DNA of 64,000 nucleotides, taken from NCBI RefSeq assembly GCF_900112245.1, contig NZ_FOYX01000001.1, positions 2,033,856 through 2,097,855 of the forward strand, given 5' to 3'. The first letter of the stretch is position 1. Every line of letters starts with the position of its first letter. Under the pieces are notes generated by a model. The model saw only the letters and a list, made by a program, of their open reading frames with translations. It had not been told where the DNA came from and did not search any database. The DNA is from Maribacter stanieri. Lineage in GTDB: Bacteria; Bacteroidota; Bacteroidia; Flavobacteriales; Flavobacteriaceae. Positions 18,436-26,190 of this stretch are shown here, in pieces. A program made the position numbers and the translations under genes.

Positions 18436-18840
18436 ATGGATAGCAACCAAGAGAACAAATCATTAATGTTATTTATAATCGTGTTGATTTTATTATTCTT
18501 GGCCAGTTGTGGCCCCGTAGTATTATCAAGTAGAATAGGTGAGCCACCACCATCATGGTTCTATCCAAATCGTTTGGAGGTTGTTAGGTATGTATATTTT
18601 CCTGAATACAGTTTTTATTATGACCTCTCTGCAAGAACATATATTTACCTAGATGGTGGTGTATGGGTTAGGCGCAATGTATTGCCCACTAAATACCGGC
18701 ATGTCGATTTAAACAGAGCGCGGTATGAGCGTATTCGTAATTATAATGAAGAAAATATTCGTCGATATCATGAAGAAAATAATGCAAATAGAGGTAGAAG
18801 CAATAGAACTGCTACTCGCTCAAATTCAAGAAGAAATTAA
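18436..18840 (+). CDS. Arginine/asparagine-rich lipoprotein
   Basis: 134 residues from ATG 18436, chosen because the predicted -7 box (18409-18416) lies just upstream and because it puts a signal peptide at the N-terminus. Hydrophobic segment LMLFIIVLILLFLASC gives a lipobox with Cys near 24. The mature part has a tyrosine-rich segment (VVRYVYFPEYSFYYDLSART) and a tail dominated by Arg and Asn (about 95-134). The tail could bind polyanions, but no family is recognised. The next lipoprotein gene follows after 17 nt. Confidence 0.65.
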   Translation: MDSNQENKSLMLFIIVLILLFLASCGPVVLSSRIGEPPPSWFYPNRLEVVRYVYFPEYSFYYDLSARTYIYLDGGVWVRRNVLPTKYRHVDLNRARYERIRNYNEENIRRYHEENNANRGRSNRTATRSNSRRN

Positions 18841-18857
18841 TCTATAAATATGTAAAA

Positions 18858-19340
18858 ATGAAAACTCAATTAATTTTAATACTGGTATTAATGTTTACTG
18901 CGTGTAAGGGTCAAGAAAAAGAACCAATAACCAATGAAATAGAAAAAGATTCGGTTGATGCACCTAAACCTAAACGTTCGTGGAATGTTAATAGGGAATA
19001 TGATGAACAGGGCAATTTAATTAGATATGATTCGGTATACTCTTATTCATATACTAATATTAAAGGTGATTCTATTAAAGTAAATTTAGATAGTATAATG
19101 GGCTCTTTTAGGTCTTACTTTAAAGAAAATACACCTTTTGAATGGGAAAATGATTTCTCATTTTTTCCAAAGAACGATTCTCTTTTTATGCGAGATTTTT
19201 TCAGGGACGATTATTTCTTTGATCGCTGGGAAAGAAAACCTATAGAAATGGAAGAAATGATGCGAAGAATGGATTCTACAAGAAATGCGTTCTTAAAAAG
19301 ATTTCATCCAGGACTCATAGAATCTAAAGAAAAAGATTGA
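18858..19340 (+). CDS. Acidic lipoprotein of unknown function
   Basis: 160 residues with a type II signal (LILILVLMFTAC, lipobox Cys near 16). The mature chain is rich in charged and aromatic residues, including a run of Phe/Asp around NDFSFFPKNDSLFMRDFFRD. No domain is recognised. It is very probably co-transcribed with the preceding lipoprotein gene under the operator at 18374. Confidence 0.65.
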   Translation: MKTQLILILVLMFTACKGQEKEPITNEIEKDSVDAPKPKRSWNVNREYDEQGNLIRYDSVYSYSYTNIKGDSIKVNLDSIMGSFRSYFKENTPFEWENDFSFFPKNDSLFMRDFFRDDYFFDRWERKPIEMEEMMRRMDSTRNAFLKRFHPGLIESKEKD

Positions 19341-19379
19341 TTAATCTTAATTTTTATAAACTACGGCAATCATTAAATA

Positions 19380-20186
19380 TTATTTTAAGACTGGCATTAT
19401 CATTATAGGTACTTCAGTCTTAAAAGTCATATTGCGAATAATTGGTTCGTTTATTAGTTTTTTAAAAAAGCTGTGTTCAGTTTTGAGAAAAGCGACCATA
19501 CAAATATTTTTATAGCCTTTTTCTAAATCTTTTAAGGTTGCCGTAACTGAACTCTTTTTTTTGACCTTTATAAAGCGGTGTTTCGTATTTTTTAAATGTA
19601 GATCAAGTAATTCTTTGTTTGATTGTTGAACGTTTTCAAGTTCCTTTTTAGAATTTACGTATACTATGTTTATTATAGAACCCCATAGCGATGCTATTTT
19701 TATAATTGGGGACAATTCTGCAGGTTTGAACGTATGTTTATAATCGTTTGCAAAAAGAATGTCATCGGGTACATCATAATCATATTCGCCGGGTACAGCT
19801 ATAATTGTGCTGCTGTTTATATTCTTTAATACACTTGTGGTAACGCTGCCCATAAATACATCTTGTACGGCAGAAAAACCTGTGGTTCCCATAAAAACGA
19901 ATTGTATATCTTTTTCTACAATTGTCTTATCTATAGCACCTAAAGCTGTATCAGATACTAGAATACTTTCAAAAGTATGTTTATCACTTTTTGTAGCTTC
20001 TAGTTTTTTATACATTGAATCTAATTCTATACTTGCATCGAATTTGGTTCCTGTTTCAGAAGGTACTTGGTAATATGCATGTAATAGATAAAAAGTACAT
20101 GGCTCACGTTCAAAAAGATAAATGGCATAATCAATGGCATTTTGTGAGTTTTTTGAAAAATCTGTGGGTAGTAGTATGCTGTGCAT
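19380..20186 (-). CDS. Universal stress protein, tandem UspA-like domains
   Basis: 268 residues starting MHSILLPTDFSKNSQNAIDYA. Domain one ends with the nucleotide-binding pattern GTTGFSAVQDVFMGSV. The second half (about 150-268) is a diverged Usp fold without that pattern. It is more distant from the other two Usp proteins in the window than they are from each other. It has its own island-type promoter (20202-20244). Confidence 0.85.
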   Translation of the reverse strand: MHSILLPTDFSKNSQNAIDYAIYLFEREPCTFYLLHAYYQVPSETGTKFDASIELDSMYKKLEATKSDKHTFESILVSDTALGAIDKTIVEKDIQFVFMGTTGFSAVQDVFMGSVTTSVLKNINSSTIIAVPGEYDYDVPDDILFANDYKHTFKPAELSPIIKIASLWGSIINIVYVNSKKELENVQQSNKELLDLHLKNTKHRFIKVKKKSSVTATLKDLEKGYKNICMVAFLKTEHSFFKKLINEPIIRNMTFKTEVPIMIMPVLK

Positions 20187-20201
20187 TGTCTTCTATTTTT
20201 T

Positions 20202-20244
20202 TAAAAATAACCAGGTCAGTTATAGAAAACCATGATTCTAATCA
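20202..20244 (-). promoter_or_regulatory. CRP/FNR-type promoter of the third universal stress protein
   Basis: Leftward: palindrome TGATTAGAATCA (20244-20233), a 23-nt gap, then TATTTTTA (20209-20202), 15 nt before ATG 20186. Confidence 0.6.
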
Positions 20245-20292
20245 GCTGGCATTAATTATAAACTGAGTTATTCTATTAATACAATGTTGAAA

Positions 20293-20341
20293 TGATCTTA
20301 ATCATTTTAAAAAAAGAAGTTATTCGTCAATTTTATATTTA
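20293..20341 (+). promoter_or_regulatory. CRP/FNR-type operator before the VOC protein
   Basis: Perfect palindrome TGATCTTAATCA (20293-20304). The position 23 nt downstream reads CAATTTTA (20328-20335), a partial box; a better one, TATATTTA, begins at 20334. The operator is convincing, but the exact -10-like element is uncertain. Confidence 0.5.
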
Positions 20342-20375
20342 CTTATAAAGTATAGTGTCAACTAAAACTTATAGA

Positions 20376-20741
20376 ATGGCTTCAATAATACATTTTAATA
20401 TTTCTGCAGAAGACGTGCTAAGGGCCAAAAAATTTTATGAAAAGCTATTTGGTTGGAAAATAGAAAAGTTTCCGAAAGGACCAAAGGAATATTATCTAAT
20501 TGAAACCCTAGCTAAGACCGGAGAAAAAGGAGTAGGAGGCGGTATTAATAAAAGACAAAAAACAGAACAACAAATTACCAATTTTATCGAGGTTGATTCA
20601 ATTGATGAAGCTATTGCAAAAGTTAAGGAATTAGGAGGTGAAATCGTTGATTCAAAATCAATAATTGACAATACAGGATTTATAGTAAGGTGTAAGGATA
20701 CCGAGGGAAATATTTTTGGGTTAATGGAAATGGTGAATTAA
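20376..20741 (+). CDS. VOC (glyoxalase/bleomycin resistance) family protein
   Basis: 121 residues from ATG 20376; an in-frame GTG at 20355 is an alternative. It shows the paired beta-alpha-beta-beta-beta modules of the vicinal oxygen chelate fold: IIHFNISAEDVLRAKKFYEK at the start, FIEVDSIDEAIAKVKELGG in module two, and the terminal KDTEGNIFGLME. Metal-binding residues His near 5 and Glu near 118 are in the usual positions. Substrates of this subfamily vary and none is indicated. Confidence 0.8.
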   Translation: MASIIHFNISAEDVLRAKKFYEKLFGWKIEKFPKGPKEYYLIETLAKTGEKGVGGGINKRQKTEQQITNFIEVDSIDEAIAKVKELGGEIVDSKSIIDNTGFIVRCKDTEGNIFGLMEMVN

Positions 20742-20801
20742 TAACCATCCTAGCCACAAAGTATACGTTTATCAAGGAAATTTGATACAGTTACAGTTCA
20801 C

Positions 20802-20844
20802 TGACCTAAGTCATTTTCAACCTTTTTTATTAGATGTAGTTTTA
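20802..20844 (+). promoter_or_regulatory. CRP/FNR-type promoter of the sigma-like gene
   Basis: Palindrome TGACCTAAGTCA (20802-20813), a 23-nt gap, then TAGTTTTA (20837-20844). The predicted leader before ATG 20915 is about 65 nt, longer than at most other sites. Confidence 0.6.
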
Positions 20845-20914
20845 AAATAATAGGTTGTTACTATATCCTACAACTTAAAGAATTGATATAATGAAATTAT
20901 AATACTTAACTTAT

Positions 20915-21610
20915 ATGGCAAAGACCAAAGATATATATACCGACAAACTGGAATATGACTTTCAACAATTTTATAAAGAATTGGAAGATTTTAATTATGA
21001 TTTAAAAGAATTTATTCACGGTAGTTTAAAGGCTGCAGAAAATCAAGGTCATCTTGATAAAGGCTATTATAAAGCTGATGAAATTCTTGATGAAATCTAT
21101 ATAGAGATTTACGAAAATTATTCTTTAATTACTGATATATCTGAATTTCAACGATTACTTTTTAGAGCGGGAATCAATAAACTAGAAGCGATAAAATCTG
21201 AAGAAGTGCCAGATGATATTACCTATCATTCTCTATTAAAGGCTGAATTAAAATCTTTAAATGAAAACTTCACTACAGACGGTGATGGAGACCGCATAAT
21301 GTTCGAAGAATTAGATGACATTTCATACGTTCAAAATAAAGGTTGGTTAGACAACATTTTCTTATATGAACCATTAGAAAGACAGTTGGTACATAAATTA
21401 GGGCTAAATGAAGCCGCATTGTTATCTGTTGAGAAAAGAAAGTTATTATGGGTATTGTATTCAACTATACCAGAAAGAAGTAAAACTGTGGTAGAGTTAC
21501 TAGTTTTTGGTAATCAAGACTTAAAAACTATTGCTGAAATATTAGATGTGCCACTAGAATTTGTTGATAGAATTATATTCAAGGTCAAGGAAAGATTTAG
21601 GTTAGTATAA
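20915..21610 (+). CDS. Sigma-70-like protein with C-terminal region-4 helix-turn-helix
   Basis: 231 residues, acidic and soluble. The C-terminus (LKTIAEILDVPLEFVDRIIF followed by KVKERFRLV) reads like a sigma region-4 recognition helix-turn-helix, and the preceding part (RSKTVVELLVFGNQDL) fits its lead-in. The N-terminal half has a region-2-like acidic helical stretch (EILDEIYIEIYENY, then FQRLLFRAGINKLEA), but the region 2 core is poorly conserved. It could be an ECF-type sigma factor or a related regulator. The AI-2E permease fragments follow 20 nt downstream. Confidence 0.5.
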   Translation: MAKTKDIYTDKLEYDFQQFYKELEDFNYDLKEFIHGSLKAAENQGHLDKGYYKADEILDEIYIEIYENYSLITDISEFQRLLFRAGINKLEAIKSEEVPDDITYHSLLKAELKSLNENFTTDGDGDRIMFEELDDISYVQNKGWLDNIFLYEPLERQLVHKLGLNEAALLSVEKRKLLWVLYSTIPERSKTVVELLVFGNQDLKTIAEILDVPLEFVDRIIFKVKERFRLV

Positions 21611-21630
21611 ATTCTAAATCATTTTAACCT

Positions 21631-21759
21631 ATGCAAAAATACACTCTCAATTTAGCTAATACTTTTTATTTTTTATTTTCCATAACGCTATGCGTTTGGA
21701 TGTTAATTGCCGCAAAGGTGATTATTATACCCTTAGTTTTTAGTTTTTTTTTGCCCTAA
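21631..21759 (+). CDS. N-terminal fragment of the AI-2E family permease (frame-shifted)
   Basis: 42 codons encoding MQKYTLNLANTFYFLFSITL and a membrane helix that ends ...VFSFFLP-stop. The main permease frame starts at the overlapping ATG (TAATG, 21757-21761). The break falls at a run of nine T (21744-21752). With ten T the frame would read on as SFFFALMLKP, exactly what an AI-2E transporter has after its first helix. This is therefore the true N-terminus of the next gene, separated by one missing base, whether by mutation, programmed slippage or assembly error. Confidence 0.75.
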   Translation: MQKYTLNLANTFYFLFSITLCVWMLIAAKVIIIPLVFSFFLP

Positions 21760-22772
21760 TGTTAAAGCCCATAGTAACTTATTTTGAGAGTAAATTCAGT
21801 AATAGGATTTTAGCAATATTTACGTCTTATGTTTTAGCTGTTGCACCTCTGTTTGTTCTAATTTTTTTCTTCTTCAATCAAACTAGAATTCTATTTGGTA
21901 AACTACCATCGGTTCAGGACAGACTTTCGGAAATGATTATCGTGTTTTCAGAATCGTTCGACCAAAAATTCAATCTAGAGGCAGATACAACAGCTAGTTG
22001 GATTTCAGAAAATGTTTTGGCCATTTCTGATTTTTCAATTGATATTATTAGAGGAAGCCTGCAGTCTACTTCAACGGTATTGGCGCACTTGGTACTCATT
22101 GTAGTTATAACTTATTTTATGCTACTTTACAGTACCGCATTCAAAAATTTTCTGTTGGCACAATCTAATAAAGAGAATAGAAATAGGCTTGATCAACTAT
22201 TCAAAAATGTCCAATATTTAGCAAAACGATATATGCTAGGGCAAGGTATGATCGTACTAATTTTAGGATTATTAATAGGTGGCGGACTTTGGTTGATAGG
22301 AGTTCCTTATCCTTTTTTTTGGGGGTTTTTAGCTGGTTTTCTTGAAATTATACCCTATATAGGCACATCTATAGGTGGTGTTTTACCCGTAGTTTATATG
22401 TTTATGATTTCTGATAATTTTTGGCAGCCAATTGCAGTCATTGTCCTATATCTTATAGTGCAACAATTAGAAGGAAATCTAATTTCACCAAATGTTATGG
22501 GAGCCAGCGTTAGAATTAACCCATTATTCGTGATTTTAGGGCTTTTTATAGGGGGTGTTTTATGGGGTATTGCCGGTATGATTTTGGCCTTGCCCATATT
22601 AGCAATGTCAAAAGAAATATTTAGAACTTATGATATGTTCAAGCCCTTGAGTTATCTTATGGAAGATGGTTTGTTGCGTAAAAAAGATATTTTTTTAGAA
22701 CGATTTGATGATGAAAAATATAGGTTATTTAACCTTTTTTTTAAAGAAGGAAAAGAGAAGAAAAATTTCTGA
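21759..22772 (+). CDS. AI-2E (PerM/UPF0118) family permease, main part
   Basis: 337 residues with 6-7 further transmembrane segments. The family core PYPFFWGFLAGFLEIIPYIG is near residues 188-207, with VQQLEGNLISPNVMG near 230 and a final GIAGMILALPILA segment. Family members are inner-membrane transporters, some implicated in AI-2 export or Na+/H+ antiport; the substrate here is unknown. The first helix is missing from this frame and is encoded just upstream in another frame. A short cytoplasmic tail is rich in Lys. Confidence 0.85.
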   Translation: MLKPIVTYFESKFSNRILAIFTSYVLAVAPLFVLIFFFFNQTRILFGKLPSVQDRLSEMIIVFSESFDQKFNLEADTTASWISENVLAISDFSIDIIRGSLQSTSTVLAHLVLIVVITYFMLLYSTAFKNFLLAQSNKENRNRLDQLFKNVQYLAKRYMLGQGMIVLILGLLIGGGLWLIGVPYPFFWGFLAGFLEIIPYIGTSIGGVLPVVYMFMISDNFWQPIAVIVLYLIVQQLEGNLISPNVMGASVRINPLFVILGLFIGGVLWGIAGMILALPILAMSKEIFRTYDMFKPLSYLMEDGLLRKKDIFLERFDDEKYRLFNLFFKEGKEKKNF

Positions 22773-22782
22773 CAAATTAATT

Positions 22783-23448
22783 TTATATTTTTTTACTTCG
22801 TATATCATCGGTTTGCCTTAGCATCCTGTACAAAGCTAAATCTAGGGCAATGAACCATATAATAAATAGCGAAAAGGTGATTTTTTGTACAACAGGTAGT
22901 ATATGTATAATTATACCAGTTTCATAAATATAATAATTGGCAAGAAAGATAAAAATGCAAACTACACCTAGTATAAATAGTTTTTTATAGCTTGTTTTAT
23001 ATAGTTCTATACAACAAGTGATAAAAGCAACAAGACCAAATATACCTGCTATGCGAACAACTATATCATGGTAGTCAAGCACTAAAAATAAAATTGAAAA
23101 TAAAGATAGATATCCAGATCCACCCATCAATTTTTGGATGTTATTTTTTGTTTTGAATAATTTAGGTAGTAAAAACCAAATAAATAATATACTTGTACAT
23201 AGTAAGCATAATGCTACAATTGCATATAATCTAGCTTTGTTAGGCTTACCGTTAATGGCATTGAAATCTAAAAGATCGCAAAGATAATTGTGCCAAAAAC
23301 TAAAACCATTTATATCTGGTTCTAACCAAGATCCTCCAGGATAATGTATGGCAGCAATAACATAGAAAAAAATAAAGAATATAATACCTAATAAAGATAA
23401 ATATAATAGAAGAAGCCCATAGGTCTCCAATACTGGCTTAGTCTTCAT
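22783..23448 (-). CDS. Multi-pass membrane protein (DUF998-like)
   Basis: 221 residues with about six hydrophobic helices. The loop after the first helix reads HYPGGSW and FSFWHNYLCDLLD, resembling the loop that follows helix 1 in DUF998-type proteins, whose function is unknown. The gene starts 31 nt left of the last hairpin of the intergenic array (23480-23508). Transcription coming through the array on the minus strand would therefore run into it, and the array could be its structured leader. Confidence 0.55.
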   Translation of the reverse strand: MKTKPVLETYGLLLLYLSLLGIIFFIFFYVIAAIHYPGGSWLEPDINGFSFWHNYLCDLLDFNAINGKPNKARLYAIVALCLLCTSILFIWFLLPKLFKTKNNIQKLMGGSGYLSLFSILFLVLDYHDIVVRIAGIFGLVAFITCCIELYKTSYKKLFILGVVCIFIFLANYYIYETGIIIHILPVVQKITFSLFIIWFIALDLALYRMLRQTDDIRSKKI

Positions 23449-23479
23449 TGAGCTGGTATTTATATTTGATTCTAAAATA

Positions 23480-23508
23480 GAAACAGGAGACCTAAGGTCT
23501 CCTGTTTC
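23480..23508 (-). terminator. Hairpin 6 of the array
   Basis: 13-bp perfect stem GAAACAGGAGACC/GGTCTCCTGTTTC with a 3-nt loop. On the minus strand it is followed by TATTTTAG. It lies 31 nt before the start of the membrane protein gene. Confidence 0.55.
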
Positions 23509-23664
23509 CTTTGAAGTGTTCGTTTTATTCTTTGTGTTACATCTATCCTTAAGTCATCTTATTGCTAAAATGATATAGGGGTGATTTCGACAATTAACAA
23601 TTCGAACACTTTCCGGTATTTCTTACCTTACAATAATAATACCTTTTCTTAATATGTTTTTTAA

Positions 23665-23697
23665 AAAGGACCGGAATGCCAGAATATCCGGTCCTTT
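23665..23697 (-). terminator. Hairpin 5 of the array, terminator-like on the minus strand
   Basis: 11-bp stem AAAGGACCGGA/TCCGGTCCTTT with an 11-nt loop. The minus-strand 3' side continues into a T tract. Confidence 0.6.
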
Positions 23698-23863
23698 ATT
23701 ATAGATATTGCAATTCTTTAAATTTTGAACGCAGACCAAGTAATTATGTACCAACTACATATTCAGCTTGTAATTCTAGTAAAAGAAATATTTGCAATAT
23801 CATTATATGACTACTAAGGCATTACTGCTTAGAAGCCTTTTTTGTAATTACATTTTAAAGAAA

Positions 23864-23889
23864 AAACAGGAAGCCAAAACTTCCTGTTT
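23864..23889 (-). terminator. Hairpin 4 of the array, terminator-like on the minus strand
   Basis: 10-bp stem AAACAGGAAG/CTTCCTGTTT with a 6-nt loop. On the minus strand it runs into CCTGTTTTTTCTTT, a classical intrinsic terminator shape. Confidence 0.65.
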
Positions 23890-24048
23890 CTCATAAAGAA
23901 TAGAATTTGTTGTTGCCTTAAATCAATCTTTTAATTAACCTATTGCTAAGTTGATTCGAAAATTAATATAGATTACTACAGCATCTTTTTCTTTACTATG
24001 ATCTGTACTATCTTACGATAATCCAAATCAATGCTTTATAATTTTATA

Positions 24049-24080
24049 AGAAACCAAGTCATCGCAATGACTTGGTTTCT
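24049..24080 (-). terminator. Hairpin 3 of the array
   Basis: 14-bp perfect stem AGAAACCAAGTCAT/ATGACTTGGTTTCT with a 4-nt loop. The flanks are moderately T-rich on the minus strand. Confidence 0.55.
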
Positions 24081-24266
24081 AAGAAGTCGGTATTTTTTTC
24101 AAATTACACTTACACTGATCCTTTTTTATGATTATTTCTAAACATATGAAGAATTCAAATGGTCTTTTGAATTTGAAATACTTTCTTCTTTTTGAATTGA
24201 ATCTTGGTTCCCTCGAACAAGATTCAAATAGCTATTTATTTCAAAGAACTTAGATTAATTATAGTG

Positions 24267-24309
24267 CTAAAATAATACGAACATTATCTTTTTAAAATGA
24301 CCTAGATCA
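24267..24309 (-). promoter_or_regulatory. CRP/FNR-type promoter pointing into the gene-less hairpin array
   Basis: Leftward: palindrome TGATCTAGGTCA (24309-24298, overlapping the stop codon of the protease gene), a 23-nt gap, then TATTTTAG (24274-24267). The spacing is identical to the gene promoters, but no coding sequence follows until 23448. Confidence 0.55.
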
Positions 24310-25353
24310 GTTTGGTGAAAATTTTTCAGTTTTCGGAATTATAAATGCTAAATTCATGATTTTGCCTTTTCTTAAGATTTTAGCTTTCAGGGTGTCACCA
24401 TGTTGTAGGTTATGTATAATAGACCAGGCTTTGCCCATATTTTTCTCATTTGTTAATGGTACGTCATTAAAGGATAATAAAACATCGCCACCGACAGCTA
24501 AATTATCACCATCAATCTGTAGGTGATAATACGATTCTTTTAGACCTAGGTTATCTCCTAATGATTGTGGGGCTACTTTTTGTACCATTACTCCGGCAAT
24601 TTGTGGTAAATTCAATATTTCTGCTAATGATCCGGTAATGAAATAAGCCTCAATACCGGTCCAAAGAGGTCTTTCATCACAAAGTAGTTCTTTGGCAATG
24701 TTTGAAGTAGCTGCAAAAGATATCCCTTGAAAACCTTCAGAATGGCTTATAATAAAGCTAGCAATACCTATTACCTCTCCTTTCATATTAAATAATGGTC
24801 CGCCAGAACTACCCTCGTTTACGGCGGCATCGGTTTGTAAGAAATCTGTTTTTATAAATCCGCTTGATACTTGTTTGGGAGAATACTTACCACTTACATA
24901 ACCAACGGATAAAGAATGCCCTAGACCAAATGGTGAACCAATAACAAAGACTTGGTCTCCTATTTTAACTTTATCCGAATCTGCCAAAGTAACAATTGAA
25001 AGTGGAGTATTTTTTGATTCGGTCAATCTAATTAATGCAACATCGGCAGTAGGGTATGAGTAAAGGACTTTCGCAGGTACTTCTTCTCCATCTGAAAAAA
25101 CGACTTTAATAATGGTAGCATTTTGAACAATATGTGCAGCAGTCATTATATCACCATCATTTGAGATGACAAAACCTGATCCAAGACCTTCTAAGGTTAC
25201 CAGGGTTTTCATTTTTCCTTGGCTATATATTTCTGGTTGCCATGTTTTAATGAGAACAACAGATGCATTGGCCTCTTCATACAATTTGCTTATACTTTGA
25301 GCTGTAATGTGTGTGGTGTAGAATATGAAAAGTAAAATTGTAATTATTTTCAT
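24307..25353 (-). CDS. Trypsin-like serine protease with PDZ domain (HtrA/DegP type)
   Basis: 348 residues with a signal peptide (about 1-18). The S1C protease domain has the catalytic triad: His in TAAHIV (about 74), Asp in ADVALIRL (about 104), and Ser in GSSGGPL (about 181; the usual GNSGGP has Ser in place of Asn here). A C-terminal PDZ-like domain (about 230-340) contains GGDVLLSFNDVPL. It is a periplasmic protease/chaperone for misfolded envelope proteins. It is shorter than two-PDZ DegP. The upstream promoter is of the island type. Confidence 0.85.
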   Translation of the reverse strand: MKIITILLFIFYTTHITAQSISKLYEEANASVVLIKTWQPEIYSQGKMKTLVTLEGLGSGFVISNDGDIMTAAHIVQNATIIKVVFSDGEEVPAKVLYSYPTADVALIRLTESKNTPLSIVTLADSDKVKIGDQVFVIGSPFGLGHSLSVGYVSGKYSPKQVSSGFIKTDFLQTDAAVNEGSSGGPLFNMKGEVIGIASFIISHSEGFQGISFAATSNIAKELLCDERPLWTGIEAYFITGSLAEILNLPQIAGVMVQKVAPQSLGDNLGLKESYYHLQIDGDNLAVGGDVLLSFNDVPLTNEKNMGKAWSIIHNLQHGDTLKAKILRKGKIMNLAFIIPKTEKFSPN

Positions 25354-25478
25354 GGCTAGATGTTGTAATTAAGTACTATAATTTTCAACATTTGATATCT
25401 TTTGTTTCAAGAATTTGAAGAACTGCTCTAATCTTAAGAATTCAATGATATTAAAGTTGAAGATAAAAGAAACTGACA

Positions 25479-25521
25479 GTAAACTAAGATTAGTGATTCA
25501 GGTGTGAAATGATTTAAGTCA
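25479..25521 (-). promoter_or_regulatory. CRP/FNR-type promoter of the HtrA-like gene
   Basis: Leftward: palindrome TGACTTAAATCA (25521-25510), a 23-nt gap, then TAGTTTAC (25486-25479). The predicted leader is about 120 nt. The rest of 25354-25688 holds only a possible 18-codon signal-like frame at 25609-25665. Confidence 0.5.
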
Positions 25522-25688
25522 TACAGTTTTTTACAGAATCTCTTGCCTTAATGTATCATCTAATATTATTGAATTAAATAGGAACATTTAACAAGTATCG
25601 ATTTAATCATGAAATTATTTCTTACCAAGATTGTAGTTTTTTTTGTATCTTTTTTATCCCCATAAGCTTGAACTTAATTGGTTATACC

Positions 25689-26075
25689 ATGATCAGTATC
25701 CTTATAATTGAAGATGATAATGATATACGGGAAAATACTTCTGAACTTTTAGAACTCGAAGGGTATGTTACGTTAACAGCATCCAACGGAAAAATTGGTT
25801 TAGAAAAGATTAAATCTAATGTTCCAGATTTAATCTTATGTGATCTTCTTATGCCCGAAATGGATGGATTTACCGTATTAAGTCACCTTGGTCATTATCC
25901 AGATTTAAAAAGAATTCCATTTGTTTTTTTTAGTGCTAAATCTGAAAAACTTGAAATTAAAACTGGTATAGATGCTGGTGCGGATGGGTATTTAGTAAAG
26001 CCTTTTGAGCTGGAAGATTTGTTGTCCATTATTGAGAAGTGTCTAAATAAAGGAAAGAGTTCTTCATTACAATAA
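25689..26075 (+). CDS. Stand-alone response regulator receiver protein
   Basis: 128 residues from ATG 25689 (MISILIIEDDNDIREN). Acidic pocket is EDD, phosphoacceptor Asp is in LILCDLLMPEMDG, Ser/Thr is in FFSAKS, and Lys is in YLVKPFE, so all switch residues are intact. There is no output domain. It may act by protein contact or as a phosphorelay partner for the orphan kinase at 11352-12719. An in-frame TTG at 25668 is an unlikely start. Confidence 0.88.
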   Translation: MISILIIEDDNDIRENTSELLELEGYVTLTASNGKIGLEKIKSNVPDLILCDLLMPEMDGFTVLSHLGHYPDLKRIPFVFFSAKSEKLEIKTGIDAGADGYLVKPFELEDLLSIIEKCLNKGKSSSLQ

Positions 26076-26130
26076 ATTGGATTTTTTATCTATACTATTT
26101 TTTCAGATTTAATCAGAATTTCTTTATACC

Positions 26131-26173
26131 TGATTCAAATCATTTAGCTGCTTTATCGTATTAAGTACTTTGG
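26131..26173 (+). promoter_or_regulatory. CRP/FNR-type operator before the release-factor-like gene
   Basis: Perfect palindrome TGATTCAAATCA (26131-26142), 48 nt before ATG 26191. The box region reads GTACTTTG (26166-26173), a partial match at the standard 23-nt gap. Confidence 0.5.
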
Positions 26174-26190
26174 TAGAAAATAGATAGAAC

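Larger units (their letters stand above)
23480..24260 (-). ncRNA. Array of six strong hairpins, candidate structured RNA(s)
   Basis: No gene-sized reading frame lies in this 0.86-kb stretch. It carries six near-perfect stem-loops: 24197-24227, 24152-24173, 24049-24080 (14-bp stem), 23864-23889 (10 bp), 23665-23697 (11 bp) and 23480-23508 (13 bp, 3-nt loop). The last four start about 190 nt apart. On the minus strand three are followed by T-rich tracts as in intrinsic terminators. A CRP/FNR-type promoter (24267-24309) points into the array. Two inter-hairpin segments share the motif TTAGCAATA followed by GAYTTAAGG. Tandem small RNAs or a long leader are both possible. Confidence 0.5.

Noticed and set aside
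23815-23848. Plus-strand hairpin AAGGC...GCCTTTTTT as an additional terminator
   Set aside because: The stem is only five base pairs and there is no plus-strand gene upstream of it to terminate.
23480-24080. CRISPR-like regular spacing of hairpins (about 190 nt)
   Set aside because: The units are not identical repeats, the spacing is far too long, and no cas genes are present. Terminator-like stems explain it better.
25609-25665. 18-codon frame MKLFLTKIVVFFVSFLSP before the receiver gene
   Set aside because: It looks like a signal peptide but is followed by a stop and no downstream domain. Too short to call a gene.
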